From NCBI GenBank assembly GCA_949358305.1, contig OX442319.1, positions 11,904,001-11,968,000 on the forward strand: a DNA stretch of 64,000 bases, written 5' to 3'. The notes under the pieces are model-generated. The model was not told where the DNA came from. It saw nothing but the letters and a program-made list of their open reading frames with translations, and did not search any database. Positions within the stretch are counted from its first letter, which is position 1. Every line of letters begins with the position of its first letter. Origin of the DNA: Strigamia acuminata (lineage: Eukaryota; Arthropoda; Chilopoda; Geophilomorpha; Linotaeniidae). This document shows positions 20,650 to 30,065 of this stretch, piece after piece. Position numbers and translations under genes: made by a program.

Positions 20650-22290
20650 TTTCCATCAGAATTTTTATGACATTTCCTTCACCCTAGTTAGTTTCCAGAG
20701 AGCCATGAAACAATTATTATTCATTCTAAGATTGGTTTTTCATTTGTTATTGTACTATTTGGTTTGATTGGTTTTTTTTATGTGTTATTGTACTATTTTG
20801 GTTTGATTAGTTTTTCATTTGTTATTGTACTATTTATTTAGACTATTTATTTGCTTTTCCACCTGATCTGTTAAAAATACGATATGTCTTCATCAGGCGC
20901 GATTTTTTATAAATCTCGAGCCGGCGAAACCACAAATGGACTGCAGTTTACACGAAGTAGCAGCACAAATTACCTCACAATCACAGTAAGAATAAATGTT
21001 CAGTTGTTCGGCCGCATTTCACTCGTTCAAAGTTAAAAACCGATTTTATAATCAAGTTTTTATAATCAAGTTTTTATAATCGGTTTTTCACAATTTGAAA
21101 TTGAATGCGCCTACTATTTTGTCAACTGATTTTGCATTTGATGTTGCTTTGCATTTGGTTTTCAATTAACTTTTAAGTTTTATTTAGCAATTGCTGCAAT
21201 CAATCTTATATTGTTTCTCTGACTACACTCACAGCTGTACTTGTGTTTAAATTGCTGTCTTGTCTGGCTTTGGATTTGGTTTTACATTTAGTACCAAAAA
21301 CAATCAAATATTTAGAAAATGATCTAAATAATCTGGTTATAATATATACAAAAAAGTAGAGTTATTTGAATTTACACATTCTCCAACATACTCTTCCGCA
21401 AGATCCGCGGAAGATAGGGGAGGGGTGGGAGAAGTCAAAAAATTCGGCTCTTCTTTATGTTTAATGTTTAAACGTTTAAATGTTTGAATGTTCTGCAGCC
21501 AGTTGGAGGACACAAATCCTTCGACAAAGGATGGATACCTTCAAAAGTTAAAAAAAATTAACCCTAAAATTATGTCTACAGTTTCATTTTTTTAATACTA
21601 CTTTTACATTTATTTTATATGATTTATAAGTTAATTCCCACTCCAGAATTGTTTGCAAGTTGCTAATAGACAAGGATTACAGCTATTGTTCGTAAAGGCT
21701 GTATTTTGTCAGCATTTCTAAGGAAGGCTGTGTGTCAAAACAATATGTGATATAGGGAGATTTCTAACTAATCACAACACTAATGGAAACAGGTGGATCA
21801 ATTTAGAAGAGCTGCAGAACTCAAGTCACTTCAAGGCGCATTTCAACGGCACCGCAGCCTCCAATACGTTGTAAGACGATTTGGAACTTTATGCTTTTGG
21901 AATCGCTTATTTTATTGCTGATTATGGGTTTGTTGCTACTAGCGCTTCGCTATTCTAGTTGGTGTTGGCAATAATTGTTTGTTTGGTACTAGTATATTCT
22001 CTTTTAGTATTTGCTAGAAAATAAAATTAAACGTGTTGAACTATTGTCTGTGTTTAATTCTTTTGGTTTCTATTTTAATTTCCTGTTTCATTTTATGCAG
22101 TCATGTCTCATCTACCATTTTTCCCAATTATTTACTCATTCTATACAATTATCATACTATAAATTCAAATAAAATCGTTTCTGTTGATGAATTAATGTAG
22201 ATTGAAATTAATAAATGACAATATATTTACGCGAAATTTTATAGAATAGAACGTAAAGTAACTTAAAGTAATGAAAAGGTGCAAAAATTA
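20650..22290. repeat. Segmental duplication, right copy
   Basis: Carries the blocks listed for the left copy in the same order. Its end (22090-22290) also matches the 3' flank of the intact membrane-protein gene up to about 10090 and stops at the stop codon of the CDT1 pseudogene. A partial minisatellite seed (GGCTGTATTTTGTCAGC) without expansion is present at 21695-21730. Confidence 0.6.
21805..22035 (+). pseudogene. Decayed copy of the small membrane-protein gene (2)
   Basis: Only the 3' part of the gene remains, from the TCACTTCAA(A/G)GCG block through the membrane-segment codons and the 3' flank. A TAG replaces a residue in the membrane segment. It is closer to the intact gene at 9345 than the copy at 19651 is in the stretch ATACGTTGTAAGACGATTTG. 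Confidence 0.75.
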
Positions 22291-22927
22291 CACTTTAGCC
22301 TCCAGTTTAGCTATAACATCATTAAAATTAAAATCTTTTTGTATTTGTCTGGTTTGTCTTTTGCACATATTGAGGAACACATTAAATGACTTGTGAAAGT
22401 GGTTCCTGAATGGAGAAAGCTGGTTGTTGACAGCTCCTCCATATGTGCAAAAGACAAACCTGTCACAAGACTACGTAACACATTCGCCATAACTTTCTCA
22501 AGCGGCATTGAACGTTTCTACTCCACATTAAAAAAAGATTTTATAATGCCAGCCACTTCTGGCAATTTTTCAAGAATGTTTTTTTCCAGGCATTCTTCGC
22601 GTGACATTGCTAATTGCAATTTCTTAGCTTCCTTCGCCCTAATCCTATCGATCAGTTCTTGCGGGATCCCCTTTAACGCCGGATTCTGCTTCCGAGACAA
22701 TCTCACATTTTCACCGACAACTTCAACCTTTTTCCCAAACCTTCCTCTGCCTCTTTCAATAACTTCCTCCGCCGTTTGATACTTCGCTACAATGGGCGGT
22801 TGTGGCAATTCCGCCAACAGAACATCCGGTATTTCGTCCAACGTGCCAACAAATCATTTGGTTCTCGTCTATCGTCACCGGGGATTCATCGTTTGAAGAA
22901 ATGCCCGGTGATGATCTTTGACCATAT
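22288..22927 (-). pseudogene. CDT1 (replication licensing factor) retro-pseudogene, C-terminal part
   Basis: Read on the minus strand it gives DEIPDVLLAELPQPP, then PALKGIPQELIDRIRAKEA, LEKLPEVAGIIKSFF and, after stops, FNFNDVIAKLEAKV. This is the C-terminal MCM-binding winged-helix region of CDT1, which loads MCM2-7 at origins. A TAG at 22518-22520 interrupts the frame where the protein should continue (MPLEKVMANVLRSL). More stops and frameshifts lie at 22845-22890, and a 100-bp piece is inverted (22340-22465). No introns are seen, so I infer a retrocopy. The rest of the copy is at 32420-32706, beyond the LTR retrotransposon. Confidence 0.85.
22340..22465. other. Inverted segment inside the CDT1 pseudogene
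   Basis: About 25-bp inverted arms (GTTTGTCTTTTGCACATAT near 22345 and its complement near 22440) flank a piece whose CDT1-like reading is on the plus strand (IEEHIK, stop, LVKVVPEWRKLVV), opposite to the rest of the pseudogene. The minus strand reads into the same GLSFAH motif and then loses homology. This is a local inversion with duplicated arms. Confidence 0.6.
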
Positions 22928-23445
22928 TGTTACGAGGTTGACGAGCACACTGTGAACCAGTTGTCGCCACCTCGCTTCCGTAACTAAACGATTCGAATTA
23001 ATGCTGTAAACCCTCACTAGAGTTCGCCTTAAGCGAATGATCTCACTAATTTACCCATTAAGTAATAGTAGAATCACCCAAGTTTACTTGGCTGATGAGG
23101 AGAACTGAAACGTCAGTTCATTCCGAGCTTTCATACCGAGAGGTTGTCGGGCAGTTACTGCCACGGCATCTTGAGGTTCTTCACCCACCAAAGTTATTCA
23201 TGCTTACCAGATTTAAGATAGTTTTATAAGATTTAGTTTTAAGTTAATCTTTGGTTCATTTCAGATTGTATTTATGATTTAATAAACATACTGTTATATT
23301 TTAATAATAATACAATGAGTCCTCTTTATTTCCTTCTTATTAGCAACACAGTTAAATGCTAGTTTAACTTAATGCAATTACAAACCCCCAGTTTAATAGT
23401 AAAGTATTTACGTGGTCAAACAGTAGTCAGTCTGGCCACGTAACA
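22928..23445 (+). repeat. 5' LTR
   Basis: 518 bp with TGTTACG...CGTAACA terminal inverted repeats. A TATA-like TTTTATAAG lies at 23222-23230 and AATAAA at 23281-23286, in the order expected for promoter and poly(A) signal within an LTR. It is identical by eye to the 3' LTR. Confidence 0.95.
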
Positions 23446-23448
23446 AAG

Positions 23449-23466
23449 TGGTGGAGATTGCGGTTC
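23449..23466 (+). promoter_or_regulatory. Primer-binding site (probable)
   Basis: Three bases after the LTR a TGG (complement of the tRNA CCA end) starts TGGTGGAGATTGCGGTTC. The spacing fits a tRNA-primed element. I cannot name the tRNA without a search. Confidence 0.5.
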
Positions 23467-24104
23467 TTTCTATTTGAGACCCATTAATTGGCTAAAAGTA
23501 GTGAAAAGTAGTAAAAGTAAAGTGAAATTGGCCAGTTATTTGCTAAAATTAGAAGATCCATTTGAAATCCGTACAAATTTGCATTAAAATTCAGTAAAAT
23601 TCAAATAAAAGTCATATAAAATTTTGAAAAGTTGCAAACTCATTTGCATGAGTGATAAGATTGAAAGGTGACTCATTGTGAAAACTTTCTTTTAGGGTCA
23701 ATTGCAGTTGAATATTTAATTATAGTGCACTAATAAGATTTACATATTTGAATTTATTAAAGATATTTACTCAAGTTGAATTTATAATAAAATGAGGTTG
23801 TTTTGGAGGTTAAGAGTGGTGAATATTCAATGTTTGTTTAATGATAAAACTTATATTAATAATGATTCAATTATAGGAAATGTTTTCTTTTTGGTTTATG
23901 TAGAAGTTTATGTTGATTTTGATGATTAATTTTGATTATTTTTCAGGAAATAATAATAATTTTTTTTTGTTATTGAAATTTATTTTGAATTAGTGACTAA
24001 TTGTGATAATTAATTGTGCATAAGTTTATTTCAGGGTTAGTAAAAGTTGTGAGTTGTTAAGAGCGTTCTGTGAATAAAGTGAAGGTATAATTAAAGGCTT
24101 AACA
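23467..24104 (+). other. Retrotransposon leader
   Basis: AT-rich, without a long frame. It contains a donor-like AAG/GTATAA at 24084-24090, just before gag. Together with an acceptor-like TTTTTGCACATATTAG ending at 30050 (16 bp before the third ORF) it could make a spliced subgenomic RNA; this is inference. Confidence 0.35.
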
Positions 24105-25451
24105 GTGGATCAGCCAGTTAAGTTATCACAGGCGCAAGTGGATAATCTACTGGACTTAAAGAATCAAGAATTAGAAAGAGAATTAGTAAGCACAGTGGAT
24201 GATTCCAAAGTAGCGGTTAGAAAAAGAAAAACAACTTCACAGTCGGAACCTGGAATAAAGGAGGTTGAGCAAAATACTTCCACATTGGATGATAAACTTG
24301 TTTTTGCAACCCCATTAAAATTTGCGCAATCAAAGTCTTTTCAATCAGTATTTGAATTGTTAACGCCAGTAAAATTAAAGGAATCCACATCAAAAGGAAC
24401 TGTATCCAAGATGGTGGATCCAACAACAGTTTTAACTGATCTTCTCAAGGGTATTTTGATACAAAAGCGCGAAGTTGTTTGTTATGATACGGAAAAAGGT
24501 AACATTGACCAATGGCTTGTGGCTTATGAAGCTACAATAGCATCAGATGATGAACGAGTGAAACAATTGCCGTTAGCCCTTAAGACTGACGGACTGGCAT
24601 GGTTTGTGGAACAATATAAAACGAATCCAACCTGGACTTGGACAGAATGGAAGCCACAAATCGAAAAGAAGTTCAGGAAAAGCCAGGAAAATGTATTGAA
24701 CACTCTTCATTTTATGAGGCATTCAGATGGTAAAGCCGATGCATTTATGAAGAAGGTCTTGGCCGAATGTGCTTATGCGCGACCAGAATTACCTGAGAAT
24801 TTGAAGATTAATTATATTTTTCAAGGATTGAAGCCGGAAATGCAAAAGATGTTGATTACTGTATTCCCGAAGACTTTGGCGGATATGGAAGAGAGAATTA
24901 AGTTATTCGAAAGTCATAAAGTAAAAGACCCAGCAGATGTTCTACTTGCAGCGTTTAAAAAAATCGTGGATGAGAAGGTGATCCCGGTAACAGCAGGTAA
25001 ACTGAGTGGAACCGTGGGGACCCAACCAACCCACGCTGAGTTAATAGCTGAAGTCGCTGATTTAAAGCGGCGATTGTTAGAGGCAGAGTCAGTGGATTTG
25101 CTGGATGAAGAGTCGATACTGATACAAAATCAGTGGTATGCGCCAATAAGGAATAGGGGACAGTATAATCAAGGAGGTAGAAGTAGAGGCAGTAGACAAG
25201 GCTTTAACCCTAATTACAATAATTATAATACTAACAATAGTAATAATTCTAATAACCGTTCATGCGGATGTTATCATCATTTCAGCTGTGAGTTTTACAA
25301 TCCACCCAGGCAACAACAACAGCAACAACAGCAACAGGAAAGAGGTGGAAGTAACAGCTGGAAGTGGAATAAAAAGAGGAGAAGAGGTGAACAGCAAGAT
25401 GGAAACCCTAATCCTCAGGCACAAACGAAGGCCCAAAATTCGAAAAACTAG
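24105..25451 (+). CDS. gag: gag polyprotein of the LTR retrotransposon
   Basis: The frame is open from 24078 to a TAG at 25449-25451. No ATG lies before codon 103 (24411, MVDPTTVL), yet the upstream codons look protein-like (VDNLLDLKNQELEREL), so the start is unresolved: non-AUG, spliced leader, or 24411. I give the longest frame from 24105 (448 residues). The capsid-like core is at residues about 135-275: IDQWLVAYEATIASDDERV, LKTDGLAWFVEQY, FRKSQENVLNTLHFMRHSDG. The C-terminus is Asn/Gln-rich and basic. The zinc knuckle is not standard: instead of C-x2-C-x4-H-x4-C there is CGCYHHFSC. It overlaps the open pol frame by 40 bp. Confidence 0.88.
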   Translation: MDQPVKLSQAQVDNLLDLKNQELERELVSTVDDSKVAVRKRKTTSQSEPGIKEVEQNTSTLDDKLVFATPLKFAQSKSFQSVFELLTPVKLKESTSKGTVSKMVDPTTVLTDLLKGILIQKREVVCYDTEKGNIDQWLVAYEATIASDDERVKQLPLALKTDGLAWFVEQYKTNPTWTWTEWKPQIEKKFRKSQENVLNTLHFMRHSDGKADAFMKKVLAECAYARPELPENLKINYIFQGLKPEMQKMLITVFPKTLADMEERIKLFESHKVKDPADVLLAAFKKIVDEKVIPVTAGKLSGTVGTQPTHAELIAEVADLKRRLLEAESVDLLDEESILIQNQWYAPIRNRGQYNQGGRSRGSRQGFNPNYNNYNTNNSNNSNNRSCGCYHHFSCEFYNPPRQQQQQQQQQERGGSNSWKWNKKRRRGEQQDGNPNPQAQTKAQNSKN

Positions 25452-28400
25452 TTGAACGGCCACAGAGAAATTGTTGCCACCCAAAGAAAAGGAAAAGACA
25501 AAAGAAGAAGAGTAAGATAATTATAATTGACGTTCAGGTATCGGAATCATTGTTGGAGATCCCAGTAATTGTAAAAGAAAGGGAAATAAAAGCGGTAATG
25601 GACACTGGAGCCAAACGAAACCTGCTAAGCGAAGAAGTTGCAATAGCTCTTCAATTGGATTATTCACCCAGCCCTAACATTAGGCTACGTGGGATAGGAA
25701 AGGATTTGGTAGTTCCAGTGGGTAAAACAAAAATGAACATTGCAATTGGAAAACTGACCTATAGAGTGGAAGTGTTAATAGTGTCAGGATTTCATCATCA
25801 GCTTTTATTGGGGGATCCATTCATGAGGTCAACGAGAACTGTCGTCGATTATGATTTACAAAAAATCTTTGTGGGCCGGAACAATGATAGTGGAGTAGAA
25901 GAAGCAGTTTTTCCAATAAATAGATCATTTTCGGACCAGAGTTATGTTGCCAGAGTAATGAAGAATATCTCAATTCCACCAATGCATGAATGCGTTATAC
26001 CAGTTTATTTAAATACAAAATTAACCACAGAAATGTTTATGGAACCTCTAGGAAATGTAATAGATAGGTTTGGAATTTTGTGTTGTAAAACATTAACAAA
26101 TTTTGAGTATGGTAAAGGAGTTCTGCGTGTGGCTAATCCAACAAACAAATCAGTCTTTCTGAAGGAGAAATCTGCAATTGGTAAGGCGTACTACATTATT
26201 GAGATTGGGTTGTTGGATGAGAAGCAAGTGTATTGCACTGACTCCTCAACCAAAGCGGTTGAGTTGACAGATGAAAAGCAAGTACATTGCTTTGACTTTG
26301 ACTCCTCGATTGCTAAAGATAAGATGAACAAAAGCCAACAAGAGCAGATGAAGCAGTTACTTCAAAGGAATCAGGATAGATTTGCAGCCACAGACAAAGA
26401 CTTAGGTAGAGTAACAACATTTAAACACAAAATTGATACGGGGGACCATGATCCAATACATTTGCAGCCTTATAGACGTTCAATCGCAGAAAAAGAAGTA
26501 GAGGCAGAAGAGACCAGAAAGTTGCTTGAGATGGGAGTCATTAGGGAATCAGAAAGTCCATGGAGTGCACCAGTACTTCTCATCAAGAAAAGAGACGGTA
26601 AATGGAGATTTTGTGTCGATTGGAGGAGGTTAAACGCGATCACAAAGAAAATGGTATACCCACTGCCCAGGATTGACGATACATTGGACCAACTGGCAGG
26701 GGCCCAGTATTTTTCGATGATGGATCTTATTCAAGGATATTATCAAGTCGAAATAGATGAACAAGATCGTGAAAAAACAGCGTTTACCACTTCAAGCGGA
26801 CATTTTGAGTTTAACGTCCTAGGAATGGGATTATGTAATAGCCCAGCTGCGTTTCAGAAATTGATGAACAAGGTGCTTGGTAATCTTCTTGGCAAGGTCT
26901 GTATAGCTTATATTGACGACCTTATAATCTTCTCGAAGACTTTTGACCAGCATCTTCAGGATCTCGATGCTGTCTTCAGTAAGCTGCGGTTGGCAAACTT
27001 AAAGGTTAAACTTAGCAAATGTACGTTTGGTACTAATACCATCAAATATTTAGGCCACATAGTTGATTCTGATGGAGTGTCACCTGATCCACGTAATTTG
27101 GAAAGTGTAGCTAAATTTCCAAAACCAACAAATTTGAAGCAGTTGAGAGGGTTTTTGGGTTTATGTTCGTATTATCGAAAGTTTATTCCAGGATTTGCGG
27201 ACGTATCTAAGCCCTTAGCCAACTTAACTCGCAAAGATGAAGCTTTTGATTGGGGACCACCACAGGAAACAGCGTTTAAGGCCTTACGGACAGCTTTAGT
27301 TACGGTACCAGTATTGGCACATCCAAATTTTGCAGAGCCATTCATTGTATCTACGGATGCAAGTGCTTATGGGCTTGGTGCAATTTTGAAGCAGCGTATT
27401 AACAAGCAAGAACATGTGATTTGTTACGCCAGTCGATTGTTAAGTACAGCGGAACAAAATTACACAGCTACGGAAAGAGAATGTTTAGCCATAATATTCG
27501 GCATTAACAAGTACAGACCATATCTTTACGGTAGGAAATTTACAATTGTGACAGACCATTCTGCGTTACAATGGCTGAATAAGGTGAAAAATCCCAACGG
27601 TAGATTGGCCAGGTGGAGTTTACAACTGGTAGATTACGACTACGATGTGATGCATAAGTCAGGCAAGAAGCACACGGATGCAGATGCTCTTAGCCGAATC
27701 CAAGAAGAGATTGGTGAGGAAGAAAAAGAAATTATTCCCTTACTACTTCTCGAAAAACTCAACTTACCTGTAGAACAGCGTAAGGATGAGAAAATTTTGG
27801 AGATCATCACCGCAATGGAGAACATTGAGCAACTTCCAAGAAACAGGAAACGTCCTTTAAAACAGTTCGTTCTCCTGGATAACACGTTGTTTAGAAAGAA
27901 AAGTTACAATTCTCTAAACATGGAAGGAAACCTTTTAGTAGTACCGCAGCATTTACGTAAGCAAGTGTTAGAAGAAATGCATGACGGGCTCGTAGGTGCT
28001 CATCTCGGCCTAAATAAGACGTGGAAAAGAATTAGAGTAAGATTCTTTTGGCCGAGGATATACAGGGACGTAAGGAATTACGTTCTCAGTTGTCCACATT
28101 GCGCAGGAAGTAAGTCAATGACCACTCCACAAAAAGGTTTATTACAACCTTGGTCGACGATTTCAAGACCGTTTGAGAGGATTGGTATAGACACGTTAGG
28201 AAGCTTTCCAGTTTCAAATAGTGGAAATAAATATGTTTTTGTTATCACTGATTACTTGTCGCGTGCAGTCATCGCCAGAGCGGCTCCAGCATGTACAGCG
28301 TTGGAAGCAGCGAAAACTCTTGTATTCGAGGTGATGCTCAAAGAGGGAAGTCCACGCGAGATACTCAGCGATAAGGGGACAGAGTACAGGAACGAAATGA

Positions 28401-29494
28401 TCAATGAAGTATCAGCACTGTTTAAATCCCAGCACAAATCTACTTCCGGGTACCATCCAAGGACCAACGGATTAACGGAAAGATTTAATGCAACATTTGC
28501 CAAAATGTTGACATGTTATACTAATAAAGATCACACAGATTGGGATGAATTTTTACCATTTGTCATTTTCTCCTATAATTCAGCAGTCCATGAAACAACT
28601 GGATATACCCCATATTATTTGTTGAAAGGTTATGAAGTTGATTTGAGTGTGGATGTGAACTTGAATCTTCCTCGAAAGGAATTCACTCTTCGCACTTCTA
28701 GATTTATGCGGGAGATGCGGAAAATTGCCAACGAAAGACTAGAATGGCAGAGTGAGAAAAGCAAGAGAAGATTTGATTTGGACAGAATTGTGGTGGAATT
28801 CGAACCAGGGGAATTAGTTTACTTGAAAACTCCGAATAGGAAAGTAGGGTTAAGCGAAAAACTCCTGCCACCATTTTCTGGACCATATGAAATAGTTCGA
28901 CGCACAGCGCCAAACGATTATGAAGTGAGGAATTCATCAGGAAAGAAAACTAGTATTGTCAATGTTGAGCGTTTAAAACCATACAAGCCGAGAGAGGAAA
29001 TTCCAGAAACTATTCTGCAGGATTTACCACCAAAGAAAGTAACATTTTCTGATGAAGTGCAAGGAAGTTCGCAAAAAGACGATCAAAATGCGGAAATTGT
29101 GAAGAAGGACGATGATTCGCGAGATAGGCCTAAAGTAGGAGCGAAGGAAAGGTTTATTGATGATGATGATCAAATTTCGTTGAGGAATTTCTTTGAATCC
29201 GGAGATAAAACGTCGGATTCGCCGGTTCTAACTGAAAGAGAGCGATTGAAGGCAATTTACGGGCCGAAAGAAATTGAGGCACGTCGAGTGAAAAAGGAAG
29301 TTGAGTTAGAACAGCGAAATCAGTTGCTAAAATCGTCGCCAGACGAAAGCAAGAAGAATCGGTTGCAGAAACCATCACCAGGTGTCGCAAATGCTGTTGG
29401 CGCCGATACGCATGCGCGACGTCCTGCTGAAAGTGATTTCCGGTCACGACGACTTAGATCGCAACCACGCCAAGATTACACTGCATTTTACTAG
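25412..29494 (+). CDS. pol: pol polyprotein: protease, reverse transcriptase, RNase H, integrase
   Basis: The pol frame is open from 25412 and is -1 relative to gag; the overlap 25412-25451 contains GAAAAAC before the gag stop, a possible but non-canonical slip site. There is no ATG near the start, so expression as Gag-Pol is likely. Counting from 25550: aspartic protease motif DTGA at about 18-21; RT with KWRFCVDWRRLNA, FSMMDLIQGYYQ and catalytic YIDD at about 454; RNase H with STDASAYGLGA at about 601 and TDHSALQWL; integrase zinc finger (H-H...C-x2-C, CPHCAGSK) at about 815-855; DD35E core with D in GIDTLG, D in SDKGTEY and E in LTERFN; then a GPY-type module (FSGPYEIV...VNVERLKPY). The acidic/basic tail of about 150 residues has no known domain. 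No frame break is seen. Confidence 0.95.
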   Translation, partial: SSGTNEGPKFEKLVERPQRNCCHPKKRKRQKKKSKIIIIDVQVSESLLEIPVIVKEREIKAVMDTGAKRNLLSEEVAIALQLDYSPSPNIRLRGIGKDLVVPVGKTKMNIAIGKLTYRVEVLIVSGFHHQLLLGDPFMRSTRTVVDYDLQKIFVGRNNDSGVEEAVFPINRSFSDQSYVARVMKNISIPPMHECVIPVYLNTKLTTEMFMEPLGNVIDRFGILCCKTLTNFEYGKGVLRVANPTNKSVFLKEKSAIGKAYYIIEIGLLDEKQVYCTDSSTKAVELTDEKQVHCFDFDSSIAKDKMNKSQQEQMKQLLQRNQDRFAATDKDLGRVTTFKHKIDTGDHDPIHLQPYRRSIAEKEVEAEETRKLLEMGVIRESESPWSAPVLLIKKRDGKWRFCVDWRRLNAITKKMVYPLPRIDDTLDQLAGAQYFSMMDLIQGYYQVEIDEQDREKTAFTTSSGHFEFNVLGMGLCNSPAAFQKLMNKVLGNLLGKVCIAYIDDLIIFSKTFDQHLQDLDAVFSKLRLANLKVKLSKCTFGTNTIKYLGHIVDSDGVSPDPRNLESVAKFPKPTNLKQLRGFLGLCSYYRKFIPGFADVSKPLANLTRKDEAFDWGPPQETAFKALRTALVTVPVLAHPNFAEPFIVSTDASAYGLGAILKQRINKQEHVICYASRLLSTAEQNYTATERECLAIIFGINKYRPYLYGRKFTIVTDHSALQWLNKVKNPNGRLARWSLQLVDYDYDVMHKSGKKHTDADALSRIQEEIGEEEKEIIPLLLLEKLNLPVEQRKDEKILEIITAMENIEQLPRNRKRPLKQFVLLDNTLFRKKSYNSLNMEGNLLVVPQHLRKQVLEEMHDGLVGAHLGLNKTWKRIRVRFFWPRIYRDVRNYVLSCPHCAGSKSMTTPQKGLLQPWSTISRPFERIGIDTLGSFPVSNSGNKYVFVITDYLSRAVIARAAPACTALEAAKTLVFEVMLKEGSPREILSDKGTEYRNEMINEVSALFKSQHKSTSGYHPRTNGLTERFNATFAKMLTCYTNKDHTDWDEFLPFVIFSYNSAVHETTGYTPYYLLKGYEVDLSVDVNLNLPRKEFTLRTSRFMREMRKIANERLEWQSEKSKRRFDLDRIVVEFEPGELVYLKTPNRKVGLSEKLLPPFSGPYEIVRRTAPNDYEVRNSSGKKTSIVNVERLKPYKPREEIPETILQDLPPKKVTFSDEVQGSSQKDDQNAEIVKKDDDSRDRPKVGAKERFIDDDDQISLRNFFESGDKTSDSPVLTERERLKAIYGPKEIEARRVKKEVELEQRNQLLKSSPDESKKNRLQKPSPGVANAVGADTHARRPAESDFRSRRLRSQPRQDYTAFY

Positions 29495-30065
29495 CTTTTC
29501 TTTAAGTGAACGCAAGTTATTTGCAGTGAGCGAAGGGAATTGTTATTCTCCGAGTGTGATTGACGAGGATTTCGCATATTTTCTGTGAAAGTAGGTACTT
29601 TTAATTGACGAAAGTTAATATGAACGCAGACGAGACGTGACACGATTTTGAAGTTGTATTTTCTTGTTTTTTGAGGCGAACGCAAGTTATTTGCAGTGAA
29701 CCAAGAATAACTCGAATTTACTAGTTGATTTGAACAATTTTGAGACATTTTTCTCCAGTTTTGGATAATATTAATAAAAGTGCCGAAAGTGAACAAAACG
29801 AAACGAATCTATCGCCATTTTTCCAGCGAATAAAGAGAACTTCGCACATTTTTGAAATGTTAACTTGACATTTAATTTTAAAATTTAATAGAAATAGCTA
29901 TGAATATTTAATTGGTTTAGATGAAATAATTTGAATATTGTATAAAGTTAAAAGTTTAACGAAATTTAGACAAATTGATTGTGAACATGAATTGTATTGG
30001 CCATTAATCAATTGTAATTAATGAATTTAATTTATTTTTGCACATATTAGACTTGAATAGACGAT
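29495..30065 (+). other. Spacer between pol and the third ORF
   Basis: No frame of note. A 22-bp direct repeat (core ACGCAAGTTATTTGCAGTGA) occurs at about 29508 and 29680. A splice-acceptor-like tract ends at 30050. Confidence 0.45.

Noticed and set aside
22393-22779. Plus-strand gene of 128 codons opposite the CDT1 pseudogene
   Set aside because: Only its first 20 codons look protein-like, and those are the inverted CDT1 piece; the rest is antisense to CDT1.
25438-25451. Classical -1 frameshift heptamer at the gag-pol junction
   Set aside because: GAAAAAC does not fit X-XXY-YYZ with three identical first bases, so I note the overlap but do not claim a defined slip site.
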